Origin: Spirochaetaceae bacterium | GTDB lineage: Bacteria; Spirochaetota; Spirochaetia; Treponematales; Breznakiellaceae | Assembly: GCA_031278215.1 (NCBI GenBank) | Contig: JAITKV010000011.1 | Location: 58,063 to 122,062, forward strand | Direction: 5' to 3' | Length of the DNA stretch: 64,000 bases | Part shown: in pieces, positions 57,289-64,000 of the stretch | Layout: the number at the start of each line of letters is the position of its first letter | Position numbering within the stretch: position 1 is the stretch's first letter | Notes under the pieces: generated by a model | The model's input: only the letters and a program-made list of their open reading frames with translations | Told to the model about the DNA's origin: nothing | Database searches by the model: none | Translations under genes and position numbers: made by a program

Positions 57289-58433
57289 GAATCCCAGCCT
57301 CCGCCCCCCGTACTGTCAAGGTCATCCCTTTCCCCTGCGGTACTTTCCCGCCGTTTTGAGGGGGTAACATACACCGCGTGGCCGCAGGGAGTGCCGGAAT
57401 TGTTCGTCACAAGATTGTTCATTGCGCCGCCGTTCATACCGTAAATGACCCCCCCATATTTTTTAAAGACGACGGTCGGCCCGTTCACATACACCCCGCC
57501 GCCGTTGAAGGCGGCGGTATTGCCGCTGATGGCCCCGCCCTTCATGGTAAAGGCGCCGCCGTTCACATACACCCCGCCGCCGTTGAAGGCGGCGGTATTG
57601 CCGCTGATGGCCCCGCCGTTCATGGTAAAGCTGTAGCCGGTCAGCCCGGCCACATACACCCCGCCGCCGCCGCCGCTGGCGCTGGCGCTGGTATTGCCGC
57701 TGATAGTTCCGCCGTTCATGGTAAAGGCGCCGGTCGGCCCGGCCACATACACCCCGCCGCCACCGCTGGCGGCGGTATTGCCGCTGATAGTTCCGCCGTT
57801 CATGGTAAAGGCGCCGTCCACATACACCCCGCCGCCGTTGCCGGTGGCGGTATTGCCGCTGATAGTTCCGCCGTTCATGGTAAAGCTGTAGCCGGTAGCC
57901 ACATGCACCCCGCCGCCGTCATGGTTATTCCGCAGTTCGGCCCCGTCCTGCATCGTACAGGAACCGTAGCTTATCGCTATCAGAGAAGAACTACCCGAAA
58001 CCGCGCCGCCGTCCAGGACCAGGGTTCCTCCCCCGGGCCGGCCCAGGGTTAAATCGCCGCTTCCTAAATGGGTTCCTACCTCGAAGAAGCTGCCCGTAAA
58101 GCCGGTTGGCCGGGTAATGACCGCCGTAACGCCGGGTGCGGCGGTAATGGTAAGGGGCCGGCTTACCGTTATCGTGCCGCCTCCGGCGGCGGGGAAACTT
58201 TTTGTCAGGCCGATAAGCTGCGGCCCGGCGATGGTGTCAACGGCAGATTTCAGTTCCTCCCAACTGCTTACCGGGGTCATGGCGTTCAAAACCGCTATGC
58301 TGTCTTTTACCGGCAGGTTCCAGTTGTCGCAGGCGGTAAGGGCAAGGAAGAGGGGCAGGAACCGCCGCAGCGGTTTTTTTGCCCCGGCGCCGGAACCCGC
58401 TTGTCCGGGGGGTTTTATTCCCTGTGTGTTCAT
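57285..58433 (-). CDS. Beta-helix repeat lipoprotein (FTMNGGTISGNTA repeats), paralogue A
   Basis: Near-identical N-terminus to paralogue B (KKPLRRFLPLFLALTACDNWNLPVKDSIAVLNAMTPVSSWEEL); repeated GGGVYVxGGAFTMNGGAISGNTAAFN. Confidence 0.75.
   Translation of the reverse strand: MNTQGIKPPGQAGSGAGAKKPLRRFLPLFLALTACDNWNLPVKDSIAVLNAMTPVSSWEELKSAVDTIAGPQLIGLTKSFPAAGGGTITVSRPLTITAAPGVTAVITRPTGFTGSFFEVGTHLGSGDLTLGRPGGGTLVLDGGAVSGSSSLIAISYGSCTMQDGAELRNNHDGGGVHVATGYSFTMNGGTISGNTATGNGGGVYVDGAFTMNGGTISGNTAASGGGGVYVAGPTGAFTMNGGTISGNTSASASGGGGGVYVAGLTGYSFTMNGGAISGNTAAFNGGGVYVNGGAFTMKGGAISGNTAAFNGGGVYVNGPTVVFKKYGGVIYGMNGGAMNNLVTNNSGTPCGHAVYVTPSKRRESTAGERDDLDSTGGGGWDS
57481..57636. repeat. Two near-identical 78-bp in-frame tandem repeats in the repeat lipoprotein gene
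   Basis: CCGTTCACATACACCCCGCCGCCGTTGAAGGCGGCGGTATTGCCGCTGATGGCCCCGCC(C/G)TTCATGGTAAAG starting at 57481 and 57559; encodes 26-aa unit. Confidence 0.85.
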
Positions 58434-58472
58434 CGTCTCTTCCTCCGTCGATGGTTTTTCGTAAACGGGCTG

Positions 58473-60479
58473 TTAACGCCCGTACAGATCGCCGATGTCT
58501 TCCAGCCTGGTCCGGCGCAGGGCCGGTATATCCACGGTAAAAGAAGCTTCCCCGGCGGGGCTTTGTTCTTCCCCCGATCCACCCCGGCGCAGGGCCCGTA
58601 CCTGCCAGCGGAACCGGCCGTTGCTTAGGATCGACAGATCGCTAAGAAGGTACGAGGGCGTTTTAGGCCGGACAGAAAGGATCTCCCGGCCCTCGGCGGA
58701 AAGAAGGACAAAGGTATAGCCCTCCGCCCCGTCCACCGCCGTCCAGCTAAAGGAAATGCCGTCGATGCCCCGCAGCCTGTCCGCGTCAAAAAGAAAATTG
58801 TCCGCGGGGGCGCCGGGGCGGGGGGCGGGAAGGGACCGGGAACGGGAAACGGCTGCCTGCGGGGGCGCCGTTTCGGCGGGCCTGCGTCTTAGCTCAAAGG
58901 ATACCACCGCGGGAAGGCTTTCCTGCCGGGTGGACTCCGGGGTCTGGCCGGAAAAGGCCTGGACGGTCCAGCGGTACGGGCCGTCTTCGTACGCGGCCAG
59001 GGAGACGGCGGCGGAGGTTCCGGTAAGGGTTTCGGAACGCAGGAGCCGGCCGCCGCTTTGCCCCTGGTAAAAGCGGAACTCGTAATAGGCGGCGCCGTCC
59101 ACGGGCTGCCAGCGGAAGACCGCTTGGTCCTGTCCGGCGCCCGGGGGGCTGCCGACGGGGGCGGGGAAGGGAAGGGAAGCGGCCACGGTAAGACGCCGCG
59201 GAGGGGAGTTCTGACCCCCGGCGGAAACCCGCCAGTACCAGCCGCCGGGGGCAAGGCGGCGGATCTGCCATGTTTTGCCGGACACCCTTTCGTCCACTTC
59301 CAGCCGGGCAAAGTCTTCCGCGGCGCTTACCTGAAACCGCGCCTCCCTTACCGGGGCTTTCCAGGTAAAACGCAGGTCGGGCACGAGGGCCTCCGCGACG
59401 GTGTACCCCGCGGGGGGAAAGGTCGCCCGCAGGGAGGCGTCTTCCGGCGGGGGGCTAAAGGCCGCGGGGGGCGGAGGCAGGGGCCCTTCCTCCACCAGGA
59501 AAGAGCCCCGGGTTCCCGCCGGGGAAGGGCCCTGGTACACGGGGCTTATCCGCCAGTACCAAAGACCCGGCCGGGGAACGGATGCGGAGACGCTGGTTAC
59601 CCTGGTTTGCAGGCTTAGGGCGGGATTTTCCATGGCCGGATTATCCGCCGCTTCCAGAATATAATACGCGGGAGGAGGCTCGTTTCCGGCGGGGCCGCTC
59701 CAGCGAAAGCGGATCTCCGGCAGCCGGTTTTGATACCGGAGGACTTCTCTTTCTCCGGGGCTAAAGAGAATTGGCGGCGAAAGATTCGCCGGCGGCGAAA
59801 AGTTCGCCGGCGGCGAAAAGTTCGGCCCGGTGGAACCGGGAAGCTCCGGCCCGGCGCGCCCCGGCCCGCCGGAAGCGGCCGCGCCGGTGGAAAGGGAAAA
59901 GCCCTCCCCGGCGGAGGCTTCGCGGCTGCCGCCGGCGAATCTTTCGCCGCCGGCGCCCGATACGCTCGCGGTTCCTTCATCCACCCGGACCTGTAACAGC
60001 TCCGCGTCCGCGCCGGCCGTTACCCGGCCCCCGGAATTCACCCGCACGCTGTTTTTACCGGAGACAATCAGCACATCCGTGTCCCGGGCGTTGATGTTTA
60101 CCACGCCGCCGCTGATTTCCACCTGGGGCGTGTTGTCTTCAATTACAATATGGACCAGGCTGTTTTCCGCAACCTCGATGACGCTGCCGGAAGAAAAATT
60201 GACGGCGGCCGCGGAAAGCTCCCCGGTGCGGATATAGTCCCCCGAATAGACGGGGCTGTCCTGCTTAAGCCTGTCCCACAGGACCCGGTCGGCAAAGCGG
60301 CGCTGGGCCGCGCGGCGTTTCCAGTTTACCGTTCCCATGGGCTCTTCGTTGTACCGGCGAAGGGAGCGGTTAAGGTCTATCTGGAAGCATGCAAAACAAA
60401 GCGCCGCGCCGGCCAGGCAGAGCAGGACGGCCAGAAAGTCGGCCCGTTCAGCCGATCTTGTATTTTTTTTCTTCGCCAC
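58473..60479 (-). CDS. FecR-domain membrane-anchored protein with about four FnIII-like repeats
   Basis: DSPVYSGDYIRTGELSAAAVNFSSGSVIEVAENSLVHIVIED...VRVNSGGRVTAGADAELLQVRVDEGTASV (FecR); repeated FRW..V/YYxFRF...YRWTVQAF modules. Confidence 0.75.
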   Translation of the reverse strand: MAKKKNTRSAERADFLAVLLCLAGAALCFACFQIDLNRSLRRYNEEPMGTVNWKRRAAQRRFADRVLWDRLKQDSPVYSGDYIRTGELSAAAVNFSSGSVIEVAENSLVHIVIEDNTPQVEISGGVVNINARDTDVLIVSGKNSVRVNSGGRVTAGADAELLQVRVDEGTASVSGAGGERFAGGSREASAGEGFSLSTGAAASGGPGRAGPELPGSTGPNFSPPANFSPPANLSPPILFSPGEREVLRYQNRLPEIRFRWSGPAGNEPPPAYYILEAADNPAMENPALSLQTRVTSVSASVPRPGLWYWRISPVYQGPSPAGTRGSFLVEEGPLPPPPAAFSPPPEDASLRATFPPAGYTVAEALVPDLRFTWKAPVREARFQVSAAEDFARLEVDERVSGKTWQIRRLAPGGWYWRVSAGGQNSPPRRLTVAASLPFPAPVGSPPGAGQDQAVFRWQPVDGAAYYEFRFYQGQSGGRLLRSETLTGTSAAVSLAAYEDGPYRWTVQAFSGQTPESTRQESLPAVVSFELRRRPAETAPPQAAVSRSRSLPAPRPGAPADNFLFDADRLRGIDGISFSWTAVDGAEGYTFVLLSAEGREILSVRPKTPSYLLSDLSILSNGRFRWQVRALRRGGSGEEQSPAGEASFTVDIPALRRTRLEDIGDLYGR

Positions 60480-62322
60480 TAAGATCCACCTTTTGTAAAT
60501 CCGGGGCGCTAAGCCCCAGCAGGGTTCGCAGTTCTTTCAGGTTCGCCGGACGGGCCAGTTTGCCGGTTTGGGGTTTTAGATTGACGACGGCGAACATACG
60601 CACGGGTTTTTCCTTGCCCTTGACGGAAACCGGCGCCATTTCTTCTACTATAAGGACCGATTTCAGGAGCCCCCAGGTGTCTTCGGTGATAAGAATGTCC
60701 GTGTGGAAGGGCTTGTTAAGGGCTTCGGTGCGGCTGGCAAGGTTTACCGTGTCGCCGATAACCGTGTACTCCATGCGCTGGCTGGAGCCGATCTGCCCCG
60801 CCACCACGTTGCCGGTGTTGATTCCGCAGCCGATGCGGATCAGGGGCTTTCTTGGGCCCCCCCGGTCTTTGTTGAATTCCCTTAAGGAGTTCCTCATCAT
60901 CAGGGCGGCCTTGACGCAGTTGAACGCGTCCCTCGCGGGGCTTCCCGCGGAAACCGGCGCCCCCCACACCGCCATTACCGCGTCGCCGATAAACTTGTCC
61001 ACCACGCCGCCGGTCTTGTCTACGCAGTCCACCATGCGCGTCATGTAGTCGTTCAGGAACTCCACCACCTCCTGGGGTTCCAGCTTTTCCGAAATTTCGG
61101 TAAAGGCGCGTATGTCGGAAAAAAACACCGTTACCTGTTTGGTTTCGCCGCCCAGGCTAAGTTCGCCCCGCAGGGCCCTTTCCGCGATTTCCCTGTTGGT
61201 AAAACGGCCAAAGGTCTCTTTAAGCCGTTCCCGCTCCGCCAGGCCCCGGCCCATGGACACGAAGCTGCGGGTCAAAAGCCCCAGTTCGTCGCGGGTTTTG
61301 GCTTCGAGCTTTACTTCAAATTCCCCGTTTTCGATGCGCCCCGCCGCGGCGGCAAGGTTTTTTAAGGGGACGCTCAGGGTCTTCGAGAAAAACCAGATGC
61401 ACAGCACCCCCAGGAACAGCACCACCCCGGTAAGAAAAACGTTGCGCCGGGTGGTGGCGGCGACTCCCTCAAGGACCACCGCCTCTTCCACGGAGGTAAT
61501 TACCGCGACGTTGGCCAGGGTCAGCTTCTGGAAGGCCCCGAACCGGCGGGCGCCGCCGGCGCCGGTATAGAGGGTCTGGAAGCGGCGATCCGGGCTTTCC
61601 CGGACGATTTTGTCAAAGGGATCGTCCTTAAAACTTTCTCCGGCCCGGAGCAGGGAGGGGTCGGGGTGGACCAGGATGTCTCCGTCGTCGTTTATCATAA
61701 GGGAAACATTGCCGCCTTCGCCGAAGGTTTCCGCCAGCGAATCGGAGCCGAAGAAAATCACCGCCCCGGTTTCGCCCCCCCGGGGCCGGGGGCAGTACAT
61801 GGCCAGAACGGGGACGCCGAAGGCCGGCGACGCGTTAAGGAGCACCAGTTCCCCCCTGGCGCAGCGGGAGGCCGCATCGGGCCGGGAAGCGGCAAACGCG
61901 GCGGCCGCGGAACTGTCCAGTTCGGCGGCGGCGAAAAACTGTTCGTTTACCAGGGTCCGGGAAAAGCCCCCTTCGTCCAGAAGGCCGATAAAGGCAAGGT
62001 CCGGGTTACGTTCAAAAAAGAAATCCGTGGTTTGGGCGGCCACCCCGCCGGGAACCCCTTCCAGCGCGTCCAGGGTATCCAGCAGGGCCAGGGTGTTGGA
62101 GCGCGTCATGGACAGAAGCAGTTCCGCCTCCGATGCGGAACGGCGGTTTACGCTAAAGTTGTTTTCTTCCGCGGTAACCCGCACGTCCGCTCCCACCATT
62201 ACCGACACCAGGACGGTGATGGCCCCCAGAGACAGGAGGAGCAGAATCGAGATAATCGTGATAAGCTTAAACCCTATGGAAAAGCGGACTGCGGATTTTT
62301 GCGCCGCGTCGGTGTTTGTCAT
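60448..62322 (-). CDS. Class III adenylate/guanylate cyclase with dCache-like sensor and HAMP
   Basis: TVFFSDIRAFTEISEKLEPQEVVEFLNDYMTRMVDCVDKTGGVVDKFIGDAVMAVWGAP...MEYTVIGDTVNLASRTEALN; two TM segments and HAMP; start trimmed to MTNTDAAQ. Confidence 0.9.
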   Translation of the reverse strand: MTNTDAAQKSAVRFSIGFKLITIISILLLLSLGAITVLVSVMVGADVRVTAEENNFSVNRRSASEAELLLSMTRSNTLALLDTLDALEGVPGGVAAQTTDFFFERNPDLAFIGLLDEGGFSRTLVNEQFFAAAELDSSAAAAFAASRPDAASRCARGELVLLNASPAFGVPVLAMYCPRPRGGETGAVIFFGSDSLAETFGEGGNVSLMINDDGDILVHPDPSLLRAGESFKDDPFDKIVRESPDRRFQTLYTGAGGARRFGAFQKLTLANVAVITSVEEAVVLEGVAATTRRNVFLTGVVLFLGVLCIWFFSKTLSVPLKNLAAAAGRIENGEFEVKLEAKTRDELGLLTRSFVSMGRGLAERERLKETFGRFTNREIAERALRGELSLGGETKQVTVFFSDIRAFTEISEKLEPQEVVEFLNDYMTRMVDCVDKTGGVVDKFIGDAVMAVWGAPVSAGSPARDAFNCVKAALMMRNSLREFNKDRGGPRKPLIRIGCGINTGNVVAGQIGSSQRMEYTVIGDTVNLASRTEALNKPFHTDILITEDTWGLLKSVLIVEEMAPVSVKGKEKPVRMFAVVNLKPQTGKLARPANLKELRTLLGLSAPDLQKVDLSGEEKKYKIG

Positions 62323-62407
62323 GGATTCTATTCCTCCTCCGGTTTCATATTCTACCCTACGCGCCGCCGCACGGGGGAGGGTACTACAGTACAATATGAA
62401 TAATTTC

Positions 62408-62506
62408 GGTATATTTTCATACGATTTCCTCCTTAAACAAACAAACGAAGAACAGTATACCGGAACGGCGGACACAACGCAAGGGTATATTTTCATGCGA
62501 TTTCCT
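62408..62506. repeat. Duplicated 23-bp motif GGTATATTTTCAT(A/G)CGATTTCCT in cyclase leader
   Basis: Copies at 62408-62430 and 62484-62506, one mismatch, offset 76 bp. Confidence 0.85.
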
Positions 62507-62771
62507 GCGGCGGCCATCCCCCTGTACAATCAGGATTATGATGATGAGGGCAATCCGCCCCGGGAATGGTTTATACACAGGTGGGTTTTTAGGCGCCCTA
62601 AAAAACCGTATCAAAAATAGTTGACTCCGGGCCCGGAAAGCTATATATTACTATTATTGTCAGAAATACCGGCATAGTGTGTCCTCGTTTCAAGACTTAA
62701 AGATACCCATTCCCGCGTAACGTTAAATTCTGTACAAGACCGCAATCTTAGGTTGCATTTCAGGAGAAAGT

Positions 62772-64000
62772 ATGAAGATAGGTACAAAACTCATCATGGT
62801 AATTGTCACCCTAGCCCTTGCCGGAACCGGGGCGCTGACAGGAACCATTTTGCATCTCGCGCAGAAACAGGTAAAAACGCTTATCACCAGTGAGATTACT
62901 AATCTGGCCAATGAAAGCGCCAGTGAAATTCAGGTCTGGCTGGAAGTTTATATGGATATGGCCAGGACAATCAGTCAGGTTATGTCAAAATATGAAGAGG
63001 TAAACCGGGACGACCGGCGTTCGCTGTTTAACATGATGCTCAAAACTCTTGTTGAGGAAAACCCTGAAATTATCGCCGCCTTCAGCGCCTGGGAACCCAA
63101 TGCCCTGGACGGACGGGACGGCGAATTCGCCAACAGCGCCGAATCGGACAGTACCGGCAGATTTATCCCTTACTGGGTACGGTACGGCGACGCCATAAAA
63201 CCGGAACCCTTGGAGGATTATGAGGTTCCGGGTACGGGGGATTACTTCCTTCTGCCCAAGCAGACCGGTAATGAAGTTCTTATCGAGCCTTTCCCCTATA
63301 CCCTCAACGGCCGGGAAATTCTTTTGGTTACCCCAAGCGTGCCGATCAAAAATAAGGGCCGTTTTACAGGCACGATAAGCATTGATATTGACACGGACGC
63401 CATTCAAAAAAGGCTGGAACAAATAAAACCCTATGACGGAAGCGTGGCGGTTGTGTACAGCCACGGGGGGCTTGTCAGCGGCCATTTTGATCCGGGGCGG
63501 AACGGAAAACCAATGATGGAAACGGAACAGGACCTTGCCGGCCCGTATCTGGAACCCCTGCGGGAAGCCGTACAAAAAGGACAGATGTTCAGCTTCAGCA
63601 ATTATGTTCCCGGGCTAAAAGAAAATATGTTTTTTGTGAATGTTCCCCTGCACGTGGGAAGAACCACGGCCCCCTGGTCGCTTATGCTGGGCATCCCGAG
63701 CGAAGTTATCTCCGCGCCGGTTTACCGCATGCTTGTCTTCGGCGTCGTCATTGCCGTGTTAATGCTCTTCTTCATGTCGGCGGGCGCCTTCCTTTTGTCC
63801 AAAGCCATCAGCAATCCCCTTAAACGAATGGTAACGATCCTGGGCGATATAGGAGAAGGAGATTTGACCAAACGGCTGGACGCCCGCAGCAAAGACGAGA
63901 TTGGGGATATGACCCGTTCTTTTAACAATACCCTGGATAAAATCAGAAACCTTATTTTGATAATCCGGGAAAAAGCCCGGTCCCTTTCCAAAACCGGAAC
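62772..64000 (+). CDS. Methyl-accepting chemotaxis protein, dCache + HAMP, partial (runs off right edge)
   Basis: Translation from ATG 62772: MKIGTKLIMVIVTLALAGTGALTGTILHLAQ...AAFSAWEPNALDGRDGEF...SKAISNPLKRMVTILGDIGEGDLTKRLDARSKDEIGDMTRSFNNTLDKI. Confidence 0.88.
   Translation, partial: MKIGTKLIMVIVTLALAGTGALTGTILHLAQKQVKTLITSEITNLANESASEIQVWLEVYMDMARTISQVMSKYEEVNRDDRRSLFNMMLKTLVEENPEIIAAFSAWEPNALDGRDGEFANSAESDSTGRFIPYWVRYGDAIKPEPLEDYEVPGTGDYFLLPKQTGNEVLIEPFPYTLNGREILLVTPSVPIKNKGRFTGTISIDIDTDAIQKRLEQIKPYDGSVAVVYSHGGLVSGHFDPGRNGKPMMETEQDLAGPYLEPLREAVQKGQMFSFSNYVPGLKENMFFVNVPLHVGRTTAPWSLMLGIPSEVISAPVYRMLVFGVVIAVLMLFFMSAGAFLLSKAISNPLKRMVTILGDIGEGDLTKRLDARSKDEIGDMTRSFNNTLDKIRNLILIIREKARSLSKTG

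Overview
This 64 kb GC-rich window is almost certainly spirochaete chromosome, most likely a Treponema-type organism. That inference rests on FlaA, a spiro-SPASM-type protein, an Rfu riboflavin transporter, and a dCache/HAMP chemoreceptor. Coding density is high. Long antisense ORFs in the track are mostly GC-frame artefacts. Core content: RlmD-type methyltransferase, PcnB, RluD, an Rnf-like cluster (rnfCDGEA), a GH57 enzyme, MetG, FemAB, SRP RNA, proCBA, a DEAD-box helicase, a PadR/HAAS module, GroEL, RNase HI, an FMN riboswitch with rfuABCD, a two-component NtrC system, a spiro-SPASM/sugar-nucleotide/ATP-grasp cluster, FlaA, RelA/SpoT-TPR, and tRNA-Glu. The right end carries an operon of class III cyclase, FecR/FnIII-like protein, two tandem beta-helix repeat lipoproteins and an exported FnIII-like protein, followed by an MCP cut off by the window edge. 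Points worth a second look: (1) the cyclase-FecR-repeat lipoprotein operon with a duplicated 23-bp leader motif; (2) the spiro-SPASM cluster, whose radical-SAM-like protein has non-canonical Cys spacing; (3) an Rnf cluster without rnfB and without recognisable flavinylation motifs; (4) an FMN riboswitch with an extra hairpin in P2/L2; (5) in-frame GC-rich minisatellites in several unrelated housekeeping genes; (6) dispersed intergenic repeat families. No database search was possible, so family calls come from motif recognition.
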